Source: Synechococcus sp. RSCCF101
GTDB taxonomy: Bacteria > Cyanobacteriota > Cyanobacteriia > PCC-6307 > Cyanobiaceae
Length of the DNA: 64,000 nucleotides
Direction of reading: 5' to 3'
Assembly (NCBI RefSeq): GCF_008807075.1
Contig: NZ_CP035632.1
Span: 1,922,001 to 1,986,000, forward strand
Notes under the pieces: model-generated
Told to the model about the DNA's origin: nothing
The model's database searches: none
What the model saw: only the letters and a program-made list of their open reading frames with translations
Shown here: piece after piece, positions 16,515 through 24,410 of the stretch
Layout of the letters: the number at the start of each line of letters is the position of its first letter
How positions within the stretch are numbered: the first letter of the stretch is position 1
Translations under genes and position numbers: made by a program

Positions 16515-17261
16515 ATGGCGCATAATCACGTCTCATCAGATCGGCGAAGTGCCGGGAGTGTGTGCACGGTGAGCGCCTCAGCGGAAGCCGATGCCCGCGC
16601 CTTCCGCGCTGAACTCCATCTGAGGCGCCTCTCGGCCAACCCCTACAGCCGTGCCCTGGTGCAGCACGCCGCCGCAGTGGTGGAGCACACCCGGAACGGG
16701 CCCGACGCCGACCACCGCGCCTATCCCCTGTTTCAGCCCGGGCGCGACCAGCACACGCCGTATCACCGCGCCTTCTACGCGCATCACCCCGACGTGGCCA
16801 GCACCTTTGCGGACCTCTGCCGCCAGGTGCTGCGGGACCTGATCGGGGAGCCGGCCTACGTGCAGGTGATCCCCACCTATCGCATCGGCTTTCCGGACAA
16901 CCGCTGGGTGGGCAGCTTCCACCGCGACTCCGATTTCGGCCACTCCCCCTACGAGCTCAACGTGGTCTGCGGCCTCACGCCGATGCACGACACCGCCGCC
17001 CTGCACGTGGAGAACCGGGCCGGCTCCCGCGACTTCGAGCCGATGAACCTCGAGGCCGGCGAGCTGGTGATGTTCGACCATATCGACCGCCTGCACGGCT
17101 GCCCGATCAACAAGGAGAACACAGTGGTGGCCAGCATCGATTTCCGCTTCGTGCCGCTGCGCTTCGCCGAGCCGGCCTTTGCGGCGGCGGCCCGCAGCAT
17201 CAACGCCGCCGTGGCCTTCCTGCCGGGCCAGTACTTCAGCCCGGAGCCCCTCACTCCCTGA
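16515..17261 (+). CDS. 2OG-Fe(II) oxygenase-like protein
   Basis: This 248-residue protein carries a plausible iron-binding facial triad: His and Asp in [11 protein letters not shown] and a distal His in [12 protein letters not shown]. Downstream Arg in ASIDFRFVP could bind 2-oxoglutarate. This pattern is shared by StrG-like/phytanoyl-dioxygenase-like proteins found in sugar clusters. The reaction is unknown; hydroxylation of a sugar, lipid or peptide is possible. Two starts fit: ATG 16515, right behind a GGCAGGGGG run, or GTG 16569, preceded by GGGAG. The homologous region begins near residue 26, so either is possible. It is 1 base from the downstream RgpF-like gene and divergent from rfbA. 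Confidence 0.65.
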   Translation: MAHNHVSSDRRSAGSVCTVSASAEADARAFRAELHLRRLSANPYSRALVQHAAAVVEHTRNGPDADHRAYPLFQPGRDQHTPYHRAFYAHHPDVASTFADLCRQVLRDLIGEPAYVQVIPTYRIGFPDNRWVGSFHRDSDFGHSPYELNVVCGLTPMHDTAALHVENRAGSRDFEPMNLEAGELVMFDHIDRLHGCPINKENTVVASIDFRFVPLRFAEPAFAAAARSINAAVAFLPGQYFSPEPLTP

Positions 17262-17262
17262 C

Positions 17263-18339
17263 ATGGGCCTGAGAAGTCGGGGCCGCAAGGTGGGCAAATC
17301 CCTGCTCAAGCAGCTGCTGCTCGAGTCCGCGCAGCTGCGGGAACGGCTCATGCGACCGGTGCTGGCCCGCCGGCGTCGCCGCTGGCTGGAGGCCATCCGC
17401 CGCCTGGAGCGGGTGGAGGAGCTGCAGTGGCATCCGGGAACCGAGCCGGCGCCGCATCCGCTCGTGCTGCTCTCCCACTACGCCCCTGGCGGCCATCTGC
17501 AGCGGGCGATCCGCCGCCTGATCGCCCACCTGCGCGATCAGGGCTGGCAGGTGCTGATCCTCACCACAGCCCTCAACGACACGGCCCGCCGCTGGTGCAG
17601 CGAGCGGAGCGTGCACTGGCTGATCCGCCGCAACGAGGGGCGTGATTTCGGCGCCTTCCAGGACGGCTGGCTCACCCTGCAGCAGCGCGGCCTCGCCGAG
17701 GCCTGCAGCCGCATCCTGCTGCTCAACGACAGCAGCCTGCCGGTGGCCGACCTGGCCGGCTCCAGCCTGCCCCGTCTGCTGGAGGGCGACGACGACGCGA
17801 TCGTGGGCCTCACCGATTCCTTCCAGAACGGCTACCACCTGCAGAGCTACGCGCTCAACTGCCCGGAAACTGTTATCCGCAGCGCCTGGTGGCACGGCTT
17901 CTGGTGGAGCTTCCCGGGCTGGTCCGGCACCGCCGGCATCATCCGCGATGGCGAGATCGGCCTCTCGCGCCAGGCCCTGCAGGCCGGCCACCCGCTGCGG
18001 GCCCTGCATCCGGTGTCGCGGCTGCGCACGGTGGGCGGGCAGGAGGAGTTCCTGCGCCGGCTGCAGGAGCGCTGCGGCTACTCGCGCCATGCCGCCCAGC
18101 TGCTGCAGGAGGCCGTGCTCGAGCAGGCCCGCGATGCCTTCGCCACCATGAATCCCACCCATGATCTGGTCCTGCCTCTGCTGCTGGAGGGGTGTCCCCT
18201 GATCAAGCGCGATCTGCTCGAGAGCAATCCCTGCGACTGCCTCGATCCCTCCCTGATCGCCTTCGGGGAACCGCCGCTGATCGACCCCCTCGATCTGGTG
18301 GACTTCCTGCGCCCGCCCCTGATCGGGTTCAAGCAGTAA
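17263..18339 (+). CDS. RgpF-like rhamnan-synthesis family protein
   Basis: This 358-residue protein has the features of the rhamnan synthesis protein F family. LLSHYAPGGHLQRAIRRLI suits an N-terminal glycosyltransferase-like fold. RRNEGRDFGAFQDGW and ILLLNDSSLPV are family hallmarks, and GLTDSFQNGYHLQSYAL follows. In streptococci RgpF adds rhamnose to a polysaccharide backbone. Here the neighbouring rhamnose operon and ABC exporter agree with a role in a rhamnose-containing glycan. The ATG at 17263 is next to the oxygenase stop. The gene is convergent with the permease gene (38 bases apart). Confidence 0.8.
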   Translation: MGLRSRGRKVGKSLLKQLLLESAQLRERLMRPVLARRRRRWLEAIRRLERVEELQWHPGTEPAPHPLVLLSHYAPGGHLQRAIRRLIAHLRDQGWQVLILTTALNDTARRWCSERSVHWLIRRNEGRDFGAFQDGWLTLQQRGLAEACSRILLLNDSSLPVADLAGSSLPRLLEGDDDAIVGLTDSFQNGYHLQSYALNCPETVIRSAWWHGFWWSFPGWSGTAGIIRDGEIGLSRQALQAGHPLRALHPVSRLRTVGGQEEFLRRLQERCGYSRHAAQLLQEAVLEQARDAFATMNPTHDLVLPLLLEGCPLIKRDLLESNPCDCLDPSLIAFGEPPLIDPLDLVDFLRPPLIGFKQ

Positions 18340-18377
18340 GCCGATCCGACCAGTGAGCCGATCGGGCGCGGTGCCGC

Positions 18378-19199
18378 CTAAAGCCAGCGCAGGATCCGCA
18401 TCCGCTGGCGGTCGAGCCGCAGCAGCAACAGCAGAGCCAGCGGGATCTGAACGGCCAGGGCGACCAGCTGCGCGCCCCAGGCCATCTCACCGGTGAGCGG
18501 AGCCCGCAGCAACTGGACCATGGCATAGAGAGGATTGAAGCCGGCCACCCATTGCAGGGGGCCCAGGCTGCGGGAATAGAACAGGATCGGCGAGGAGAGA
18601 AAGGCGATCTGCAGCAGGATCGGCATGATCTGGGGCAGATCCGCCAGCCGGGCCGAGAGGGGCGCCAGCAGCATCGCGATCCAGAGGCAGGCCAGCAGCA
18701 GATTGGCCAGGCCCAGCCAGCCACCGGCGAGGAAGTGCAGCAGCACCAGCGGCTGGATCAGCGCCAGCAGGGCCAGGCCCACCGCCAGGCTGATCAGGGC
18801 TCCCAGGCAGATGGTGAGCCACTCCTCGATCACCGTCAGCCCGGGTGGGAAGGGCTGATTGAGCAGCCGCTCGCGCGAGCGCTCCATCAGGGTGCAGCTG
18901 CCGGTGATGGCGGTGGAGAGGGTGTTCCAGGCGATCAGCCCCACCGCCACGTACACGGCGTAGCTGGGCCAGTCGCGGATGCCGGTGAGGTTGCCGTAGA
19001 TCGTGCCGAGGATCGCGGCACTGAGCACCGTGGAGATTCCGATCCAGCGGCTGCCGAGTCGGGTGCGGGAGAACTGCACGATCAGCCGCAGCCGGGCTCC
19101 GTAGAGCACCGCGGGCAGCAGCCGCAGGTACAGCCTCAGGCCGGCGGGAAGCGCCAGCCGGCGAGCCGCCGGCGCGGGGGGAGATGGGATGTCGCTCAT
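18378..19199 (-). CDS. ABC-2 type polysaccharide export permease (Wzm/TagG-like)
   Basis: This 273-residue integral membrane protein has six predicted helices. The cytoplasmic start LIVQFSRTRLGSRWIG is the conserved entry of Wzm/KpsM/TagG permeases. SSPILFYSRSLGPLQWVAGFNPLYAM near residue 205 is the characteristic C-terminal loop. It should form the channel for a lipid-linked or nascent polysaccharide across the inner membrane, powered by the ATPase encoded just upstream. The ATG overlaps the ATPase stop by 4 bases. Confidence 0.9.
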   Translation of the reverse strand: MSDIPSPPAPAARRLALPAGLRLYLRLLPAVLYGARLRLIVQFSRTRLGSRWIGISTVLSAAILGTIYGNLTGIRDWPSYAVYVAVGLIAWNTLSTAITGSCTLMERSRERLLNQPFPPGLTVIEEWLTICLGALISLAVGLALLALIQPLVLLHFLAGGWLGLANLLLACLWIAMLLAPLSARLADLPQIMPILLQIAFLSSPILFYSRSLGPLQWVAGFNPLYAMVQLLRAPLTGEMAWGAQLVALAVQIPLALLLLLRLDRQRMRILRWL

Positions 19200-20896
19200 G
19201 CGGCCATACCCTTGTAGAGCTGCAGAGCCCGGAACAGCGTGCCCTCGAAACGGATGCGGCCCTGCTCGAGGATGATTCCGCGGCTGCAGTAGCGCTGCAG
19301 CAGCACATTGGAGTGGGAGGCCAGCACGAGGGTGCCGGCCCGGTCGATGAAGGCATCGAGCTGGCGCCGGGCCTTGCGCTGGAACCACTGATCCCCGGCG
19401 CCCAGCCCCTCGTCCAGGGCCAGGCCCTGCACCCGGCGGCCTGTGGTGAGGGCGAAGGACAGCCGCGTCTGCATGCCCAGCGACCAGGTCTTCAGGGGCG
19501 TGGCAAGCGCCTCCCCCAGCTCGGTGAACTCCTGCACCCGGGCCAGGAAGGCGGGCCACTCCACCTGATCGGCCAGGTGCAGCAGGTGGTAGTGGCGGCA
19601 GCACTGCAGGCCGGTGAGCTCACGACTGTAGCCCAGGCTCTGGTCGATGATCGGGGCCAGCGGTTCCCCGTGGCGGCTGAGGGTCCCGCCGGTGGGCTGG
19701 TAGATGCCGCTCAGCAGCCGCAGCAGGCTGGTCTTGCCGCTGCCGTTGTGCCCCAGCAGCCCCACCCGCTGACCGCCGCTGATGGTGAGCGTGATGTCGC
19801 TCAGCACGGCACGGGGTTCGCCGGTGCCCGGCTCACGGCCGCCGCGCTCACGTCCCGCCCGGCCGCGCAGCCGCAGCTGCACCCCATCCAGGTGATGGAA
19901 GGGCACGTCGTCGCGGCGCCACTGGGCCAGCTGCTCCGCGCTTGCGTGCTGACGCGGCCCCTCCAGCCCGGCCAGCTCGGCCTCATCGAGCTCCGGGGCC
20001 AGCAGCTGGGCCCGCCCCCGCTCCTCGGCCAGGGCATCGCCCAGGGCGTGGCGCCGCCGACTCTCCAGAGCCAGCAACTGCTGCAGGAGATGGGGATCCC
20101 CGTTCACCGACGCCTCCACATCCTGCAGCAGCCCCTCTCGCACCGCTCCGGCGCGATCGGCCTCGCTCAGCCCCCGATGGAACCGCAGCGCCAGGGCCTG
20201 CAGGTCCGGCGGCACCTCCTCCACCCGCTCCGGGCAGCGCGGCAGCTCCCGCCGCTGGAACAGGGGCTCGCCGTGCCATGCCAGGTGCTCCAGCCGCGCC
20301 AGCTCAGCGCCGGCATCGACCACCAGCCGCTCGAAGCTCACGATCGGCCAGGCCAGACCTTCCCGCCGCAGATAGCCGATCAGCTCCAGGTTGTGCCGCA
20401 ACCAGAGCGAGAGCGCCTTCACCGCAGGCATGTCATCGCGGTACCCGATCGACTGCACCACGGCCAGCGGATGGCGCACGATCGCCACCCCGGCGGCCAT
20501 CCGTGCCGGCCCCAGAAGCCGGTGCCAGAACGGCAGCGTGCGGCAGAGACGCGGATCCTTCAGGGCGAGTGGTCCATCGCCCTCCATCCAGCGCCGAATC
20601 AGGCCCTCGGCCTCCATCTCGAGGCTGGGGCTCAGGCTGGTCCGGCGGCAGGGGTCCATCGCCCAGCTGGCATCCCACGGGCTCTCCTGCAGGGCCAGGA
20701 TCGATTCGTTCACCGCCACGAAATCGGCCGACTCCTGAAATCCCTCCGGGTTGTCGGCGGTGGGGGGCAGCAGATTGGGCGGTAGCCGCACCCCCGCTGG
20801 CAGCAGGCAGCGGGTCAGCAGGGAGGTGCCGCTGCGGTGCATGCCGGCAACCCAGAGCAGCGATGACTGCGGTGCACCTGAGGCCGAGCGACCCAT
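19196..20896 (-). CDS. Sulfotransferase fused to Wzt-type ABC exporter ATPase
   Basis: This 566-residue protein is one uninterrupted frame with two enzyme domains. Residues 10-300 are a sulfotransferase: VAGMHRSGTSLLTR (residues 16-29) is the PAPS 5'-phosphosulfate loop and VAIVRHPLAVVQSI (137-150) the 3'-phosphate motif. Residues 310-566 are a polysaccharide-exporter ATPase: Walker A GHNGSGKTS near residue 380, signature TWSLGMQTRLSFA, Walker B LALDEGLGAGDQWFQ and H-loop ASHS. The SLGM signature and the GAGD motif are typical of Wzt/TagH-type subunits. It is coupled to the Wzm-like permease by a 4-base overlap. The inference is a transporter that sulfates glycans as they are exported. The C-terminal carbohydrate-binding domain of some Wzt proteins is absent. 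Confidence 0.85.
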   Translation of the reverse strand: MGRSASGAPQSSLLWVAGMHRSGTSLLTRCLLPAGVRLPPNLLPPTADNPEGFQESADFVAVNESILALQESPWDASWAMDPCRRTSLSPSLEMEAEGLIRRWMEGDGPLALKDPRLCRTLPFWHRLLGPARMAAGVAIVRHPLAVVQSIGYRDDMPAVKALSLWLRHNLELIGYLRREGLAWPIVSFERLVVDAGAELARLEHLAWHGEPLFQRRELPRCPERVEEVPPDLQALALRFHRGLSEADRAGAVREGLLQDVEASVNGDPHLLQQLLALESRRRHALGDALAEERGRAQLLAPELDEAELAGLEGPRQHASAEQLAQWRRDDVPFHHLDGVQLRLRGRAGRERGGREPGTGEPRAVLSDITLTISGGQRVGLLGHNGSGKTSLLRLLSGIYQPTGGTLSRHGEPLAPIIDQSLGYSRELTGLQCCRHYHLLHLADQVEWPAFLARVQEFTELGEALATPLKTWSLGMQTRLSFALTTGRRVQGLALDEGLGAGDQWFQRKARRQLDAFIDRAGTLVLASHSNVLLQRYCSRGIILEQGRIRFEGTLFRALQLYKGMAA

Positions 20897-20981
20897 TCCG
20901 GCTCCTGGACGGGGCAATCCTGACAGGGCCAGCGGCGGCGGGGACCGGCCATAGGCTCGTCGACAGCGATGCTGCGCTGCC

Positions 20982-22091
20982 TTGGCCACGGTTCTGATCA
21001 CCGGTGGGGCCGGCTTCATCGGCAGCCACACCTGCCTGGTGCTGCTGCAGGCGGGCCACCGGCTGGTGATCCTCGACGACTTCAGCAACAGCTCGCCCCG
21101 GGCCGTGGAGCGGCTGGCCGAGCTGGCCGGCCTGATCCCCACCGGGCCGGGCAGCTGGGGCGACGCGCTGCGGCTCGTGCAGGGCGACATCCGCCACGAC
21201 CACAGCCTCGACCTCGCCTTCGCGGCGGCCCAGAGCAGCGGCCCGGCCGGCCTGGACGCACCGGTGGAGGCGGTGATCCACTTCGCCGGGCTCAAGGCGG
21301 TGGGGGAATCGGTGGCCGAACCCCTGCGCTACTGGGACGTGAACCTCCACGGCAGCCGGACGCTGCTGGAGGCAATGGAGCGCCACAGCTGCCGCTGCCT
21401 CGTGTTCAGCAGCAGCGCCACCCTCTACGGCTACCCGGAGACGGTGCCGATCCCCGAGACCGCGCCGGTGCAGCCAATCAACCCCTACGGCCACACCAAG
21501 GCGGCCGTGGAGATGCTGCTGGCCGACGTGGCCGGCTGCGGCGCGGGGGCCACCGCCGAGATGGAGAGCCCCAACGGCTGGCGCATCGCCCGGCTGCGCT
21601 ACTTCAACCCGGTGGGTGCCCACCCCAGCGGCCAGATCGGGGAAGACCCCGACGGCATCCCCAACAACCTCTTCCCCTTCGTGAGCCAGGTGGCCGTGGG
21701 GCGCCGTCCGAGCCTGCGGGTGTTCGGCTCCGACTGGCCCACCCCCGACGGCACCGGCGTGCGCGACTACATCCACGTGATGGATCTGGCGGAGGGTCAC
21801 CGCATGGCCCTGGAGGCCCTGCTGGCGGAGGAGCCCCAGCTGCTGACGCTGAACCTGGGCAGTGGCCGCGGCATCTCGGTGCTCGAGGTGGCCCGGGCCT
21901 TCGAGGCCGCCAGCGGCCGCCCGATCCCGGTGGAGCTGGTGGCGCGCCGGCCGGGCGATGCGGCCGTCACGGTGGCCGATCCGGCCCTGGCGGCCCGGCG
22001 CCTCGGCTGGCGCACCCAGCTGGGACTGGACGCCATCTGCCGCGACGGCTGGGCCTGGCAGAGCGCCAACCCCCACGGCTACGCGGCGTGA
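20982..22091 (+). CDS. galE: UDP-glucose 4-epimerase
   Basis: This 369-residue extended SDR enzyme interconverts UDP-glucose and UDP-galactose. It starts at a TTG (TTG GCC ACG GTT) directly before ATVLITGGAGFIGSHT. Other motifs are VIHFAGLKAVGESV, FSSSATLYGYPE, the catalytic NPYGHTKAAVEM, RYFNPVGAHPSGQIGEDP and RDYIHVMDLAEGH. An insertion near residue 185 (GAGATAEMESPNGW) is not in E. coli GalE. The 85-base spacer to the divergent sulfotransferase-ATPase gene shows no clear promoter. The stop overlaps the selD-fusion start by 4 bases. Confidence 0.95.
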   Translation: MATVLITGGAGFIGSHTCLVLLQAGHRLVILDDFSNSSPRAVERLAELAGLIPTGPGSWGDALRLVQGDIRHDHSLDLAFAAAQSSGPAGLDAPVEAVIHFAGLKAVGESVAEPLRYWDVNLHGSRTLLEAMERHSCRCLVFSSSATLYGYPETVPIPETAPVQPINPYGHTKAAVEMLLADVAGCGAGATAEMESPNGWRIARLRYFNPVGAHPSGQIGEDPDGIPNNLFPFVSQVAVGRRPSLRVFGSDWPTPDGTGVRDYIHVMDLAEGHRMALEALLAEEPQLLTLNLGSGRGISVLEVARAFEAASGRPIPVELVARRPGDAAVTVADPALAARRLGWRTQLGLDAICRDGWAWQSANPHGYAA

Positions 22092-24406
22092 GCTCCGGCG
22101 CGGGGCCGCTGCTGCTGGCCGGCGGCGGCCACAGCCACGCCCTGCTGCTGAAGCACTGGTGCATGTGGCCCCGGCAGCGACCGGCCGGCTGGATCGCCCT
22201 GGTGAACCGCCGGCCCACCGCCCTCTATTCCGGCCTGGTGCCGGCCCTGATCGCCGGCGACGCCGCCCTCGAGGACTGCCGGATCGACCTGCGCCGCCTC
22301 TGCGAGCAGGCCCAGGTGAGCTTCATCGAGGCCGAGATCACCGGGCTCGATCCGGCCGAGCGGCGGTTGAGCCTGCAAGGCCGCCCGGCGCTGGCCTGGG
22401 AGCGCATCAGCCTCGATGTGGGCGCGGTGAGTCGGCCCCTGGCTCCTCAGGCGACCGGCGGGGGCCGCGCTGGATCACGGCCGGAGGCGACGGGAGACGA
22501 GGTTTGTTTGCGGCTCGAGGGCCCTCTCCTGCCGATCAAGCCACTGGAGCCCTTCCTGGACTGGCTGATGGCCGAGGACACGCGCCTGCCCACAGCAGCG
22601 GAACGTCGCCGCGCGCCGCTGCTGACAGTGGTAGGAAGCGGCCTGGCGGGGGTGGAGGTGGCCCTGGCCCTGCGGCAGCGCTGGCCGGAGCGGCGGCTGG
22701 CGCTGCTGGCCCGCCCGGGCCGCCCATCCGGACCGCTGCGCCGCTGCCTGGCGCGGGCGGGGGTGGAGCGGGTGGAGCGGTGGCCAGCTGATTCCGCAGG
22801 CCCCGTAATCGCCTGCACTGGGAGCCGGGCGCCGGCCTGGCTGGCGGAGTCGGGTCTGCCGGTGCAGGCCGACGGCCGCGTGCTCACCGACGCCAACCTG
22901 CAGGTGCAGGGCCATCCTGTGATCCTGGCGGCCGGCGACTGCGCCGTGGTGGCCGATCGGCCCCGGCCGCCCTCGGGGGTCTGGGCGGTGCGGGCGGCGC
23001 CCGTGCTGGCCTGGAATCTGGCGGCGCTGCAGGGTGCTGGTGCGAGTCGCGCGGGGCGTGGGAACCGCAGCAAACGCAGCAGGCTTCGGTGCTGGAGACC
23101 CCAGAGCCGGGCCCTGCAGCTGCTGGGAGCCGGTGGCGCCAGCCGGGGGCTCGCGGCGGGCGGGCGCGAGGCCCTGGCCCTGTGGGGTCCGCTGCAGATC
23201 GGGCCGCAGCCGCTGATCTGGCGCTGGAAGCAGCGGCTCGATCGCTCCTTCATGGAGGGCTTCCAGCGGGCGGGCGCGATGGCAGCTCCGAGCGGAGACG
23301 GCGAGGCGGCCGGCTCAGCGCTCGCCATGGCCTGCCGGGGCTGTGCCGCCAAGCTGCCGGCCGCCTCGCTGCGGCGGGCGCTACAGGGGGCCGGTCTGGA
23401 CGGGCCGGCCGAGGACGCCCACGCCATTGGCGAAGGCTCCCCCGGCTGGCTGCAGAGCGTGGACGGCTTCCCCGCCCTGCTGGCCGACCCCTGGCGCAAT
23501 GCCCGCCTCACCGCCTGGCATGCCTGCTCCGACCTCTGGGCCTGCGGCGCCCGGGTGCACAGCGCCCAGGCCGTGGTGACCCTGCCGGCGGTGGCCCCGG
23601 CCGTGCAGGAGGAGCTGCTGCGCCAGGTGCTGGCCGGACTACGAGCCGCCCTGGAGCCGATGGGAGCGACTCTGATCGGCGGCCACAGCCTGGAATCCCG
23701 ATCCGAGCCACCCGCCTGCCCCGCCCTCGGCCTGGAGATCGCCCTCACGGTGAACGGGGTGCCCGGACCCCAGGGCCCCTGGCCCAAGGGCGGTCTGCAG
23801 GAGGGCGATGGTCTGATCCTCAGCCGCGGCCTCGGCAGCGGCGTGCTGCTGGCGGCGGCGATGGCCGGAGCCGTGCCGCCCGACGCTCTGAGCGCGGCCC
23901 TGCAGGAGATGGAGACCTCCCAGGCGGCGCTGCCGGAGCTGATGGACGGGCTGACCGTGCACGCCGCCACCGACATCACGGGCTTTGGGCTGCTGGGCCA
24001 CCTGGGCGAGATGCTCAGCGCCGGCGCGGCGCAGCGCAGCGTGCGGCTGGAGGCCGCGGCCATTCCCGCTCTGCCCGGGGCGATCGAGCAACTGGCAAAG
24101 GGCCGGGCCAGCAGCCTGGCGCCGGCCAACCGGGAGGCCTGGGCTTGGCTGGAACCCGGCTCTGGGGCACCAGCGCGGGTGCTGCTGGAGGGGTCCGGCC
24201 CAAACGCTGACACTGAAGCCAGAGAGCAAGGCGAGGCCGGTCTCGGGGGTCCGTCACCAACGACAGTGCTGCACGAGCTTCTGGTGGACCCCCAGACCTG
24301 CGGCCCCCTGCTGCTGGCGCTGCCGCAGCACCAGGTGGAAACGGCCCTGCAGCGGCTGCAGGAGGCCGGCTTCGATCAGGCCTGTCGCATCGGCACCGTG
24401 CTCTGA
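22088..24406 (+). CDS. selD: Bifunctional NADH dehydrogenase-like / selenide, water dikinase
   Basis: This 772-residue protein starts at GTG 22088, overlapping the galE stop. Residues 5-400 are a pyridine-nucleotide-disulfide oxidoreductase (LLLAGGGHSHALLLKHW, TVVGSGLAGVEVALAL, ILAAGDCAVV). Residues 415-772 are SelD, which makes selenophosphate from selenide and ATP. CRGCAAKLPAASL holds the Cys and Lys that match Cys17 and Lys20 of E. coli SelD. AHAIGEGSPGWLQSVDGFPAL, LIGGHSLE and TDITGFGLLGHLGEM follow. The catalytic position is Cys, not Sec. The fusion is known in cyanobacteria. No selA, selB or tRNA-Sec is in the window, so selenium for tRNA modification is one possible use. Confidence 0.9.
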   Translation: MSSGAGPLLLAGGGHSHALLLKHWCMWPRQRPAGWIALVNRRPTALYSGLVPALIAGDAALEDCRIDLRRLCEQAQVSFIEAEITGLDPAERRLSLQGRPALAWERISLDVGAVSRPLAPQATGGGRAGSRPEATGDEVCLRLEGPLLPIKPLEPFLDWLMAEDTRLPTAAERRRAPLLTVVGSGLAGVEVALALRQRWPERRLALLARPGRPSGPLRRCLARAGVERVERWPADSAGPVIACTGSRAPAWLAESGLPVQADGRVLTDANLQVQGHPVILAAGDCAVVADRPRPPSGVWAVRAAPVLAWNLAALQGAGASRAGRGNRSKRSRLRCWRPQSRALQLLGAGGASRGLAAGGREALALWGPLQIGPQPLIWRWKQRLDRSFMEGFQRAGAMAAPSGDGEAAGSALAMACRGCAAKLPAASLRRALQGAGLDGPAEDAHAIGEGSPGWLQSVDGFPALLADPWRNARLTAWHACSDLWACGARVHSAQAVVTLPAVAPAVQEELLRQVLAGLRAALEPMGATLIGGHSLESRSEPPACPALGLEIALTVNGVPGPQGPWPKGGLQEGDGLILSRGLGSGVLLAAAMAGAVPPDALSAALQEMETSQAALPELMDGLTVHAATDITGFGLLGHLGEMLSAGAAQRSVRLEAAAIPALPGAIEQLAKGRASSLAPANREAWAWLEPGSGAPARVLLEGSGPNADTEAREQGEAGLGGPSPTTVLHELLVDPQTCGPLLLALPQHQVETALQRLQEAGFDQACRIGTVL

Positions 24407-24410
24407 GCCC

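Noticed and set aside
18341-18365. CCGATC/GATCGG hairpin between convergent genes as a terminator
   Set aside because: The stem is only six pairs with a long loop and no T-run on either strand.
20969-22087. Long in-frame extension before the selD fusion
   Set aside because: It overlaps galE in another frame and reads as Gly/Arg/Pro-rich nonsense; the GTG at 22088 is a clean start.
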